From: Impatiens glandulifera
Taxonomy: Eukaryota > Streptophyta > Magnoliopsida > Ericales > Balsaminaceae
DNA length: 64,000 bases
Assembly: GCF_907164915.1 (NCBI RefSeq)
Contig: NC_061865.1
Location: forward strand, 51,418,587 to 51,482,586
Direction of reading: 5' to 3'
Numbering within the stretch: the stretch's first letter is position 1; each line of letters starts with the position of its first letter. The notes under the pieces were generated by a model, which saw only the letters and a program-made list of their open reading frames with translations, searched no databases and was not told the origin of the DNA. Positions 48,413-61,000 of the stretch are shown here, piece by piece. Made by a program: the position numbers and the translations under genes.

Positions 48413-48545
48413 CTTCTAGCCTAGCGATAACAAAATATGGATATTCCCAGTCTCCCTGAAGTCCCGGATTTAAGCCCGTCAAACGGTAAGTTTTGTACCT
48501 GGTTAAATGATTGATTGTGTTTGCGGGTATGTGATATATTAAGAT
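48413..48545 (+). mobile_element. tRNA-derived SINE copy 2
   Basis: TAGCCTAGCGATAA resembles an A box, and CGGATTTAAGCCCGTC sits at the B-box position. TCAAACGGTAAGTTTTG and TTGTGTTTGCGGG follow, colinear with the copy at 27716-27850. No clear target duplication is visible. Confidence 0.55.
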
Positions 48546-49172
48546 AATCTCTAGCTTAGCTTGTAGTTAGGGAAGACTAATCATCAAGACTAGTTAGTAT
48601 CATGTTCATTGATTTTGATTGTGTAGTTGTTACTATAACTTGAAAAATATATATTTTTTTCACATTTTCAAAAGAGTGTCATAAAACTATTATTGATAAT
48701 TTCATTTTAATATATTGGTAGACATATTTGCCTAAATTTATATTTTGAGTTAAATTGTCCTTCAAAGTTGAAACATTGTGAGATTAAAAGGATTTAACAA
48801 ATTTTCACGGTAAGATTATGTTTAAAAGAAGAGGGACCATAGAATATGACATAAAAAATATAATTACTAGCAAAATTGATACCTTCTAATTTAGGTCTAA
48901 TTCAGAAAGATTTATGGGTCATCTCTTCAATTAGAAACTACCTTCTATCAAAATCAAATTAATCACATTGTTCATGTCCATGAATTAGAGGGTGAAAATA
49001 TTGTTTTTTCATTAGATCTCAACTATGTTGTTACCTCTTTATAAACACGATGACAATTATTTTCATAATTTGTTACTCTATAGAGTGAAACTCTATAATA
49101 TCTCACACTTCCAACATTTCAAATAAATTTTCACCTCCTCTTACTAGAAAAAAGTTAAATGTATTCTTCGAT
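48546..49172. other. Short AT-rich intergenic stretch before the CACTA element
   Basis: Nothing supportable was found here apart from the ATC target duplication of the CACTA element, which is at 49173-49175. Confidence 0.45.
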
Positions 49173-49199
49173 ATCCACTAGTGGAAAAATATTATTCGC

Positions 49200-49670
49200 A
49201 ACCAATATCAGCGACAACGCTGCTTTGCCGTCGTTGATATTTTTATTAGCGACGGTGATCAAAGAACTATCGCTAATAAAAGTGATGAAGGACAACATTA
49301 CTTTGTTGTCGTTGATATTTTTTTATTAGCGACAATTTTCTTTATAAACGGCGTTGCTATAAAAAAAATATTATCAGCGACGACATTATGCTATCACCGT
49401 CGCTGATAAGTTATAATCTCAACGACACCATTATCGTGTGTCGTCACTGATATTCATGTTTTCCCGCCACGTTTGGAATGATTATCACCGACGACATTAT
49501 GCTATTGCCGTCGTTGATAAACTATAATATTAGCGACACTATTGTCGTGTGTCGCCGTTGATATTCATATTTTCCCGCCACATTTTTGGAACGATTATCA
49601 ACGACGACATTATGCTATCGCCGTCACTGATAAATTATAATATTAATGACAACACAAGACAATTCTGTTG
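49200..49670. repeat. 5' sub-terminal repeats of the CACTA element
   Basis: Motifs such as ATCAGCGACAACG, TTAGCGACGGTGATC, ATCAGCGACGACATTATGCT and their inverses (CCGTCGCTGATAA, GTCGTTGATA) recur every 20-60 bp. These correspond to the transposase-binding sites that CACTA elements carry near both ends. A similar set lies at 53895-54150. Confidence 0.85.
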
Positions 49671-50239
49671 CTGATAGTTTTTTAAATCTCCCGATCGATT
49701 TTTTTCTTTTTTTTCTTCTCTCTTTTTCTTTCCCTCCATCATTGCTCCTCTCCCGATCGCCGCTCTTCTCCCAATCACTGATCTACTACTCCTCTCCCGA
49801 TCGCCGCTCCGCCGCTCCTTCCACGGGTAATGAAATTGACTTCTACATTATTGATTATTTTTCTTAGTTTTTCGTTTACTTCAATTTGTTGTTTATTATT
49901 TTCAGTTTTACCGGTCAAAATCAATTATTCAAGATTTACTTTTTGTTGGCACTCTCCATTTAGTAAGTTCTAAATTTTCCTAAGGTTTTTTTATTATTAT
50001 GGTTGCGTGTTTTAGAGAAATGACTTACTTGAAACTATATGTTATGTTTTTTCATTGTTTTTTGGTGTTAGTTGATATGTATCATAGGTATTGATTTCAT
50101 TAATTGGTTAGTATGTTGATTAATTGGTTATATGTTGATAGTAATTAACTAGGTATCATGTTAATTTCATTATTTGTTGTTAATTCTTAATTAAACTGGA
50201 AGTTCCTGATAAAAGTTGGATAACTCTATGCCGAAATGA

Positions 50240-53200
50240 TCCAAATTATATTCAAGGGGTTGGAATTTTCATAAACTTAATGATTATGTCTACTAACAGA
50301 GATTTGATTGCTTGTTTATATGTAAAGTATGGAAATCAAACTTATGGGAATAAAACAGTGGTCAAAGATCATTTAATTGTATTTGGAATCAATCAAAATT
50401 ATAGTTTTTGGTACTTTAATGGGGAAACGAGATATTCAAATGAAAGGGACGGTATTAATGCATGTACCAATGATGAATTAAAAGACCTTGTAAATGAAAA
50501 TCAGGGTGTAAGAGAGAATGACGTTAATAATGAAATTAACGAAGAAATTGATCAAGATGATCAATTTATGTTGGATATTATCAACGATTTGTATCCAACC
50601 GTTGAAGCCTCAAATAATTAATGTCATGTTGACAATGCTAAAGCATTATACCGATTGTTGAATGATTCAAAAATTCCCTTGTACGAAGTATCCCAAAATT
50701 TAAAAGCCTAAACCTTACTTCTGTTTGACTAAATACCATCCCAAAATGAGTAAGATTTCCCATCAATCCCGGGTGATAATGGAATAAATTCTCATCATAT
50801 TTTTAGAACTACCATACTAAAAAATATTGTTATTGAGGCATAATTTGGACTTGATGCATATTGAGAAAAATATTTGTGATAGCGTTGTTGGGAACTATAA
50901 TGAATTTTAAAGAAAAACGAAGGATGTACTTAGAGCTCGTAAAGATTTAGAATTATTGATCATAAAATATTCATTGCATCCCGTTGAAGTCAATGGTGTT
51001 CTTCAATGTCCGGAAGCCACTTACGCACTTTCCTCGTATTAGAAGAAACGATTATGTATGTTTCTTAAAGATGTAAATTTGTCTGAAAGGTTCTACTCCA
51101 ATATTAGAGTGTGTGTAAACGTAATTGATAAGAAAATTTATGGATTGAAGAACCACGATTGTCACATCTTATTACAATATTTGATTCCACTTGCCACACG
51201 TACTTTACTTCCGAATGATGTGTACGATTCTCTATTGCACTCGTTTAGGTTTTTTCTGATTGTTGTGTCAAAAATCCTTAAATCAAGATGAATTGGAAGA
51301 GTTTTAAGATGACATTGTTTTGACCCTTTATAAATTGGAAAATATATTTTCACATTCATTCTTTGATATAATGGTACATTTGCCTATAGACTTGGCCTTT
51401 GAGGCTTTGTTAGGAGGCATGTTCAGTATCGATGGATGTATCCAATTGAATAATATATGAGTACCTTGAAAAAGTACATCCGGAACAAAAACTTTCATGA
51501 AGGGTAAATCAGCAAGAGTTACCTTTTGTATGAAAGTATGAGTTTATGTGCTCGATATTTAGAAGATCACGAGTAAATAGAGACATCGATATAACCAACT
51601 TCAAACATATTCTTGGCAATGGAAGATTTATCGATTGGAACACTTTACACATACGAACCGGATGATCAGGAGCGTGCTCACATATATATTTTGATAAATT
51701 GTCTTGAAGCCGAATAATTTTACAAGTAAGAGTTCAAAAGCTAATTAGTGACTAAGTGTGAATTTTGTAATTAACTAATTACAATTAAATTTGATTATAT
51801 GCAGAGAATTCACACCAGAGTTGACCGATATAGGGGGACTCAATCTTTTTAATCTTGAACGCGATAAACTTTACATAAGTTTTTTCAAGACAAAAATGGG
51901 GCAATTGACAGATGAATCAGATCAAACTTTATGTCTAAATACTATTGGGAGTGACCCGACAATTTATGCTAAGTAGTATAACTCTTGTAAAATAAACGGG
52001 TACAAGTTCAACACCATGAAGCATGACGAAGGGTTAACCACGCAAAATAGTGATGTCTTAATAATTGGCAGCAATGGGGCCATTACGATAAATTACTACG
52101 TAGTACTCACATATATCATAGAAATTTAGTATTTTGGTGGTAACCAAGTAATTATCTTTACGTGTAGATGGTTTGATGTACATTCCAAAAACCGTGGTAT
52201 AAAAGTAGATAACTATGAGTTTGTAAGTGTTAATGTGAACATGACAATAAGAACTCAAATTCATGATACGTTTGTAATGGCAAGTCAAGAACAACAAGTT
52301 TTTTACGTTACGAATGTTGCATCTAGATCTGGATAGAAAATTGTCACAAAGATAAATCCCCATTATTCGAACATCTAAGATTAATTTGTGTCACAAAGAC
52401 AAAAATACTACTATCGGGAAACTTCAAACTGTGCAAAAGATGCGATTGGAATTCAAAAAGGTGGATGGAAGACCAAATTGTAATAACGCCACCTACTGGT
52501 TGAGGCATATTTGTAATATTATCCGAGATTCCATGGTGGTGCCACATCGTCTAGTACATTGGTCTGATATGTCATGTGCCTAATTAGATCATCTATCGTG
52601 GTCCATCACCGCAAGTTTGATAATTTTTAACGTGTTATCTTATAATTTAAAGCTTTCATAATCCTAAAATATGTTGATTTTTATGATCATTTCGAAGTCG
52701 TTCCCATCAACATTGAAACCTATAGAGCTATAACGATGTCCCATGTCAAGAAAATCTGGGATAGGTGGAGATGTAAGGACCACAACGACTATATCAAACC
52801 ACATCGGGGAAAAGACCAGCTAATCCGAGCAAACCCTCTTACTAAATTCAACCACTCAGATTATAATTATATCTTGGACCATCACTACTTCACAAATGAA
52901 TTTAAGATATAGTAGTCATTTTTAATTCATTATATGTTTAATTGACTATTAAATAACAAATATCTTATAATTGTAGAGAAAAAGTTCGACCAATGTCGGC
53001 GTTAGAGCCAATCTCAAATACACCCATTACGTCGATAACATATCATTTACACAAGTTGAGGGATAAATGGTATGTTTTAGCACTTTAATTAAGAGTATTA
53101 AATTTTCATAGTATCTAACTATATATGTTATTTTTACAGGAGAGATTTACTGAACACCCCTAGTTATGTGAATCTCTTCTTAGAGACTCATAGTAGGAGA

Positions 53201-53610
53201 GGGATCGTCGAGGATCCAATTCCCGTGGTTTCTCTACAAGTTCAGGTGAAAGTGGTAAGTTCTAATTCTTTTTATCGTTTTAGTTTGTATGTCTAAGTTT
53301 AAAATTACTAAAATTGTTGTAAATGGTTGTAGACCGTGATACGCGAGCGACTTCAAGAAAACCCTAATGCAACGTCGTTCGGAGTGTGTAAGGCTACTTT
53401 TGGAGCATAGGGACACGAGAGGGTGATCGGGATGGGATCCAGAGTACGTCCAACGAACTTCAGAGCGGATTAATGGGGAAGTTCTTCCTCGAGCGTCAGC
53501 AGCTATCCACGGGTATCACAACGTGAAAAGTCGCTAGCACTACGCAAGGAGAACAAGACGCTACGGGACGAGATGGAGCAGATGCGCACAGAGATGTACA
53601 CATAACAAGA
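50240..53610 (+). pseudogene. CACTA transposase remnant (Transpos_assoc, TNP2/DUF4218, DUF4216, Transposase_24-like)
   Basis: Several disabled pieces appear in order. A Transpos_assoc-like block has VVKDHLIVFGINQNYSFWYF, then GET (50355-50430). An alignment-grade TNP2 flank follows (AKALYRLLNDSKIPLYEVS). The DUF4218 region contains KKIYGLKNHDCHILLQYLIP (51135-51195) and FFDIMVHLPIDLAFEALLGG. A DUF4216 block has KVDNYEFVSVNVNMTIRTQI and ASQEQQVFYVTNVASRS. The C-terminal Transposase_24-like part has LHKLRDKW, NPNATSFGVCKATFG and a coiled-coil tail (LRKENKTLRDEMEQMRTEMY). The central TNP2 catalytic part is largely missing. Stops and frameshifts show it is dead. Confidence 0.78.
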
Positions 53611-53665
53611 TACTCGCGTAGAGATGTGTGTATAACAATATTCTCTACGGGCGCAGATTGTTATG

Positions 53666-53739
53666 ATTATGTCTAGGATGCCTCCCTTCCCGATCAGTAA
53701 CAATTATGTCTAGGATGCCTCCCTTCCCGATCAGACAGT
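53666..53739. repeat. 37-bp tandem duplication at the end of the CACTA transposase remnant
   Basis: ATTATGTCTAGGATGCCTCC through CCCGATCAG is present twice with a 37-bp offset, with small differences at the junction. Confidence 0.85.
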
Positions 53740-53894
53740 AGTATACATTGATTGACATTTTGAATTAATACGATTTGATATTTTTGTATTAATACGAATT
53801 GATTTTTATTTACGAATGATCTTTTTTATTAATAGTAGTTGAACAAGATAGGAAACAAGTTGCTCTCGACCAAAAATGTACTAAAACCCAATAT

Positions 53895-54150
53895 CAAGGA
53901 TTATCAGCGACGACAAATGGGGACCGGTCGTCGCTGATATTGTTAACTATCAACGATGTTGAATGAAGATTTGTCATCGCTGATAGTTAACAATATCAGC
54001 GACGGCAAATGAACCACTGTCGCTAAAATTCATTGTCTTTTAGGGACAACGTTTTCAGCAACGAATGGAGACAATTTTATTCTTTGTCGTTGATATTTAT
54101 TAGCGACGGCGTTAAGTCTATTAGCGACGGTTTCTTTCGTCGCTAATGAT
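53895..54150. repeat. 3' sub-terminal repeats of the CACTA element
   Basis: ATCAGCGACGACAAATGG, CGTCGCTGATATTG, CATCGCTGATAGTT and TTAGCGACGGCG recur in both orientations up to the right terminus and mirror the 5' sub-terminal region. Confidence 0.85.
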
Positions 54151-54712
54151 GCATTTTCTACTAGTATCAACAACTGGATTATGTATTTACACAATCTAGT
54201 TTATTTTTGAAAGAATATCGTGTTCTTACATGTACATTATTTTTGTTGAAATCATTCTCTAATAAATTTTGAGTTTCACTTTCTTATTCCTCAGTTCTAA
54301 TAATATTAATGTCGCATTCATATTAGTTAACTTAGTATTTTATGCTCATTAAAAACTTGAAATAATTTTTTACTTAATTCAAGAAAAAGTTACTTGAAAA
54401 CTAATCAATCAATACATCTCTCCTTAAAAGATCAAGTGATTATTATCTTCACCAAATGACTTGCTGATTTGTTCTTTAACGCAATAGACCCACAATTTGT
54501 ACCTCCTGTCATTTTTTTTGTAAAGGAATGATAAAATATTTATAATTGATTACAAAAATGAGTTGTCACACCATCTTAATATTAAAAAAACAAAAAAAAA
54601 TTATAAATTAATTATTAAGTTTAAATTATTTTATTATCTATTATTAGTTATTTTTAATTATTAAAATTTGAATTATTTTATTTCATAGTAATTAGATTTG
54701 TTCACTAGTAAA

Positions 54713-54905
54713 AAAAAGACCATGTAGCGATTGATCATATGTCAATTGCTCTCAATCGGCAGAAGTCTCATCGTAATTGTCTAATTGACAATGACGATTG
54801 GTTAATAAACCAATCGTTATAAGCCTATAGCGATTGGTGTAATAATCAATCGCTATAAGCCTATAGCGATTGGTTTATTAATCAATCGTCACTTCTTTAA
54901 GCAAA
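54713..54905 (+). mobile_element. Single end of a second CACTA-like element
   Basis: CACTAGTAAAAAAAAGACC is followed by several TAGCGATTG(G/A) motifs in both orientations (TAGCGATTGATC, CCAATCGTTATAAGC, AATCAATCGCTATAAGC). This looks like a CACTA terminus with a sub-terminal motif different from the 5-kb element. No opposite terminus was found in the window. Confidence 0.55.
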
Positions 54906-57900
54906 AAAAAAAAATATAAAAAATATAAAAAAATTTATTAATTCATTTTCTAGATAGTTCAACTGGATTGGAAACCAATAGTTCTGTATCAGATCCACAG
55001 TTTACATAATCACCACAATGGATGAAGCATCTCGTTCTTCCATTTAAGTCTATTATTATTATAAAATTAAAACATTATCAATTCAATAAATTATATCAGT
55101 TTAATTTTTCTCTTTATAAATTCAATTAAATAATTTTTATTTATTTTTATACCATTAATCTAAAATCAAACTCATTAAAATAAAAGAAAAGTTAGATCCA
55201 ATAAAAGAAACATAATATTTGTTAGCAATTCAATCAATGTATTTATAACTTCTAATTGTTAATTTATTTATAAACAAATTATGAATGTATATATTTTCAT
55301 AATCACAAATGGTCAAGTCCTTACATTTCCCCTTGTTTTAGTTTTCACCAATTATTAGAACAAGTGGCTTAATTAGTTTGATGTAAGCTGTTATCAACCT
55401 CAATGACATTGATCCCATTCTGTATGATTGGGTTGAGGAATGCTGGGAATAGGAACTAGGACATCATGTATTTGAATTACAACTGGTTGAGACATTTGTG
55501 CCCATGTTGGCTAAAGGCGAAGTAATGATTTAAAATTTACTCAAACTAAAAACTTTACGAGAACCAGATTTGAAACAGAGAAAGTTGCGAGATTCAAAGG
55601 AAGAAGAAGGGAGGATGTGGACGTGGATTACGTAGATAAGTCAAAACGAGTCATACTTAGTTCATTTAATTATATATTTTGGGCCACCAGGGCTAACGGC
55701 TCAGGCCAATAAGGTAGATCCACCCTTGACGATGGCTCCTACTCATGTGGATTTTGCACCACATCCTTTTCCGATATCTACATCCTACATTGCATGGCAG
55801 GGAGCTTTAACTCATCATATGGAGTATTCTAATATCTCGGTTTTTGAAATTTACTATAACAAGATCGCATTAACACAGATAAAACCTCAAAATAATACCA
55901 TACAAACCATGACAAACAGGTTTTCACGAGTTAACTAAAAAGAAATGCCGCAATACAAATTAATCATGAGGAAGAACCGAGAACAAAAAGTTATATAAAA
56001 CTCAATTGTCTAAGTCAAGATTTTTAAAACTACTGAAATAGAAACTAACTTTAATTCACTATTCAATTTGTCACACTCATAGTTAAATCACTATCAAGTA
56101 TATATATATGTAAATTTCTTTTTCAAGCTTAGATTTGGCAATACTATCACTATGATTGGCATCTAATTAATAATGTTACAAATTTACCACTCTCGATCAA
56201 GTACATTAAATGTCATGAATTGGATCAATTTCCATCTTGTGAAAATGAACTAACCTGTCCTTAAGTAATTGACAGTAACCTATCAATGAAATTTTATGGT
56301 GAAACTCTCACTTAAATTTGGCCCTTTCTATTGATCTATTATTTGTACATAACATTAACAAAATCTACTTAGATACTACTACTATATTGTTGTCATAGAA
56401 GGTATAATTATGTTTTCTCTCTTGTAAAATTATAAGAAAGTTTGCATGTGGCTATCAATAATTTGATGGGAAGAAGAGATATAATGGAATCTTTTATTGT
56501 AGTGATGCCTGAGAAGCATTTGTCTGGTTTAAATTTGTTGGTATTCAAACAAAATTTTGTATAAAAAATGCAGTTTTTGCAACCACAAAATACAAATATG
56601 AGCAGTGTCAATCCAAGGATCCAATGGCAAATGCTACCCCCCATGCCCAAACACAATAATTTTAATAATAATAATAATACAAACATTACTATTGCACGTA
56701 CACATCCCCTTACATATATTCTGGTTTGATTCGGCTTGTTTAATGTGAATATGTCGCGATTGTGAATAAGTTTGAACGAATAAGTTGAATTAAACGGGCA
56801 TCAAACCATTTTTGAAGAATAAAATGAATTTTTTTATTATAAATGATTGAATCAAACATGTTTAATACAATTATTAATGTTTAAGTTGAAAACAAACGCG
56901 GTATAAAGATGTGATGAGAGAGTACATATAAAGAAGATGATGATTTGTTTGTTTGTTTGTTTGAAATTGTTTGTTTTTCTCTTGTTGATGAATTCTGATA
57001 TTTGGTTTCTAGGGAAATAGGAAAGACAGTGAGGTGACAAGTTGAATACCCACTGTCCCAAAACCTGAATCACTCAACATGTGTTGCTCAATTCCATTTT
57101 TATAAAAAAAAAAAAAAAAAAAAAAAAAATTCTACACTATTTAAAATTTTATCTATCCCATCTTTTTATTTGATTAGTTTTTAATGATTAATTCAAAATA
57201 ATATAAATAAGAGTGGTTTAATTTAAATGATAAAAAATTGAGAGAAAAGTCATTGTTTATCTTCTTCTATAAAAAGCATATTTTTTTCTCAATCGTTTTA
57301 ACTTTCAATTTGATTTAGGTCCATTTTACTTTCTCATTTTTGATGTTATAATATTTTAATGATGTTCTAATGTATTTTTATTATGGATTTTTCTGATTAA
57401 CTTATAATAATTTTCTGCTTTGTAGTGGTTTTGTTTTTCTAAGACAAATTCTTGTGATTTTCGAATTGATTAATGAAAATAATCTCGTTTTTATAAAAAA
57501 AAAAAAAAAAAAAAAAAACACGAATTATAAATCAAATAAGAATAAAAGAGAGTAAAAAAACTAGCTAGACGAGGGTGGAGAACATGCATTCATTCATCAA
57601 CAAATTTAAAAAAAAACTAAAGAAAAGAATGGTCTAATAGTTTAGGCATGTATCTAACTAACTTCGATATTGTCAATATTAACATTGTCGATAATATGAT
57701 TTCTTTATTCATTTTAAGAGACAGATCGAAATAGATCAGAGTTTATTTTTGAAATAAGATAATACAACCTAATTTTTCAATAAAAACGTTTTTAAGTAAA
57801 AAAAAACATTAGTTTAATAATTAATTTTAGAAAACATATCTATCAAACAAGCTCACATTATACTAATATATAATTAAGTAAAGAAAATGAGAAGAAAATA

Positions 57901-58039
57901 AAATTTTAATATTTTTATAGACCATTTAAAAAAATAAAAGAAAAATCATATATATATATATATATATATATAAGCCTTCATAGAAAAGACAAAATACATC
58001 ACACCATAATACCCTACAAAATATTAAAGATGAAAGGAA

Positions 58040-58075
<36 letters not shown>

Positions 58076-61000
58076 AATATATCGTACGTAATTGATAATA
58101 TAGGCTTTCAAATTGAATGATCCAAGACTATACAATCTCATTAGGCCTAGTATATAAAATTAGAGTATTTCAACAGTTGTGATTAATTATTTTCCAAGCT
58201 AGGCATAAACATATATAAAATGATATGCAAAAATTTAACATATTCTAAAATTTCATGTTGAGTTGTCCATATTTACCCTTGGATCTTGTTTATTTGGGGG
58301 TGGATAGGTAAATTGGTAAAAATAAATTTGTATCATTTTGTCTTTTACATAATGAAGGGATATGATGTCATATAGTAGCAATTATTTTGTCTATGGATTT
58401 TGGTAATATATGAAAAGGCTAAGGTTATTTGAAAAATTAGATTCTTTATATTACTGGGAGATAGAAGGTCACTTTTTGGTGAAAAAAAAAACAAGTTATA
58501 CAAAAATGTGATGAGAGTTTCACAAGTAAATTTAGAAGGTAAAAAAAAGTACTAACATACAAGTAAAACATTAAAATGGCAAAATAATCAATTTTTTTTT
58601 AAAGAGTTACATTTTGCACTATTCTTCATAATTTATTTAGGTGTAAATATTTTATTTATTTTCATCTTAACGAGATTTATCTTTTCTTGATGTTGTTTAC
58701 ACATGATACGTTAATAATCATTCTAAATTTCACTACTAATTTTGTAAATTTGGAGGTGTTTTTTTGTGAAAGTAAGCAAAGATATTCAAATTGATTGGGA
58801 TGAACTTTATTTCGTTTTCATACAATGGCCAGGCCATACACATTCTCATTGTAAAGCTAGGTCACATCACCTCGGATGATATCATGATCTTCTTCCTCAA
58901 TTTGTATCTATTCATCTTTGGCCGATTCATCAACCAACCTTTGGTGTCACGGTTACCCACTTGGCTAGCAACACTAAGAAAAAAAATAACTCTTAAAGAC
59001 TATAATTACCATTACTTAAAATTTTGTAATGGAATTATGTGACAAAATCCACATCTACGATATAATTACTATGATCTCTTGTTAATGCTCAGTATAAGCA
59101 TTACCCTTCAAAGGCACCAAACTTTGGTCATTAATATTTATAAGAATTTTGAAGAGTAGCACCTAACGACATTAGTTAGGGGAGCGCTGAGGATATCTAG
59201 TATATCGGTTGGGCTATCATTTACCTTCTTGAAGAACTACAATCACATTAGTTATTTTATATGTAGCTCAAGCGGTTTGGTTTAAAGCTCTCTCGATTTT
59301 CAAGTTGAGTGTGCGCTAATTTGTTTTGCTAGATCTCGTATGTTTTGTTTTTCATTATTTTGTAGCATGTTGACGACTTTCATATTAAATGACCCATATT
59401 TAAATCATGAGAATAAAAGAAGAAAAACATGGAAACTGTTTCTATCTCTGAAAATAGAAAGTTCACACATTGATAGTCATAAACAAAATAATGTGAGAAA
59501 GGCTAATTTCTAGTTTAAAAACATGTATTATTTGCCTTCAAGAGACAAATTAAATGGCTAAACAAACAGGACATATGTTTGGTAGTTTGGAATAATTGGT
59601 ACTTATATTAAATTATGCTTTTTGTTCTTTGTTATCGAGTTCTACTTAATTTAAAATTTTCTTCACAGATTTTACCTTTAGAAAAAACATTATTATTCTC
59701 TAAAATTCCTAAGTAGACAATGAAATTAGGTCCTAGTTATGCATGAAGTTTGTGATATTGTGGGATATATTTTAAATGTAAGCCTAGATTAAGATCAAAT
59801 TTAAAACTCAATAAGAGGAGGAATTATAATGTTGAAACCATTGAGGTTCTTTTTTCATATTGATGAGAACTATGAATTTAGTAAAAAAAAAAAAAGGAAA
59901 GACGCATCTTATATCTAAAATGGACGAAGATGGATATTGATTTGAGCTTTTACGACATGTTTTAGTTGATTTTTTATGCTTGTTTTTTAATATATATTCA
60001 GTTGTTTTTCTATTTTCTTTGTAATTATTTTTGATGAACTTGTGATAAGTTATGTCATAATTTGATTTGTATTAGTTGAATATGTTGTCTCATAATACTT
60101 GTGATCTCTAAGAGTTCATATTCTAATGAGAAAAATTTTCAAATATTACCATACAAGTTAAATTTCTCTTCATTAAATTATAAACTCTAACCAATTATGA
60201 ACCCAAAACTCAACACCAACACATAAGAAAGGAAAGAAGTATCTTATTGTTAGGAGGCCTAGGATGATCCTTGATTGTAATTTAATTATATGACTCATCT
60301 AATTTAGTTTTTTTTTTCATATTTTTTTAGTTTCATTTTAATGAATTTGTGACAAGAAATGTAAAAACATAGTTTGAATTTGTTGATTATATTGGCCCAA
60401 GATATCAATGATATTTGACTATAATTTAATTAAAAAAAACATTTTCCTTTTTAAAAAATGTTACTAACTATAACATATCCATATGATTTTGGTAAAGGAT
60501 AAGAGAGATAAAGGAGAAGCATAAAATCAAACTTTTTAAACAAGACATCTTCCCCTTTCTAACTATCACCAAACAAGGTTAACCATTAAAAAAAATTGGG
60601 CACTGAAATCTATCACAAGCTGGCTCAATCAATCTATAGTTGTCTTAAGAGAGAATGACTCGTTTTATACACTCTATATGATACATCCTTTAAAAAAAAC
60701 TTCAAATAATTCATTTTTTCATTAGATGGATGATGTTCAAATTAAGTCCAAAAATCCTAGCTAGCAAATTAACCCCATAAAAGCCTCAATCATCATGAAA
60801 CCAACTCAAAAGCAAAAATGAGGCAAAGAAAAGCATGCACTTCATCTTACCCACTACATGTTCCTCATCAATTTGTGTTAAAAATATCCCAAAAAAGAGA
60901 AAATTCCTCCCTTTATTAGTATGATATGGGCAAACGTGAAGAACCATTTACCAAAATTATTGAAGAACAATGGGTTAACAGTAATGTGGGGACAATTTAT

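Larger units (their letters stand above)
49176..54165 (+). mobile_element. Degenerate CACTA (En/Spm) DNA transposon, about 5 kb
   Basis: The left end CACTAGTGGAAAA begins at 49176. The right end is TTTTCTACTAGT, ending at 54165, where the canonical final G is missing. Both sides carry ATC (49173-49175; 54166-54168), the 3-bp duplication of CACTA elements. Sub-terminal regions are packed with ATCAGCGACGAC-type motifs in both orientations. Between them lie remnants of a TNP2-type transposase on the plus strand. It was once autonomous in structure and is now broken by many stops. Confidence 0.92.

Noticed and set aside
55726..55938. 70-codon open frame
   Set aside because: No domain is recognisable and there is no leader or splice context. 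The local GC rise more likely reflects an old repeat.
58791..59042. 83-codon open frame with hydrophobic stretch
   Set aside because: It resembles no family I know. The hydrophobic segment arises from AT-rich codons, and no promoter is evident.
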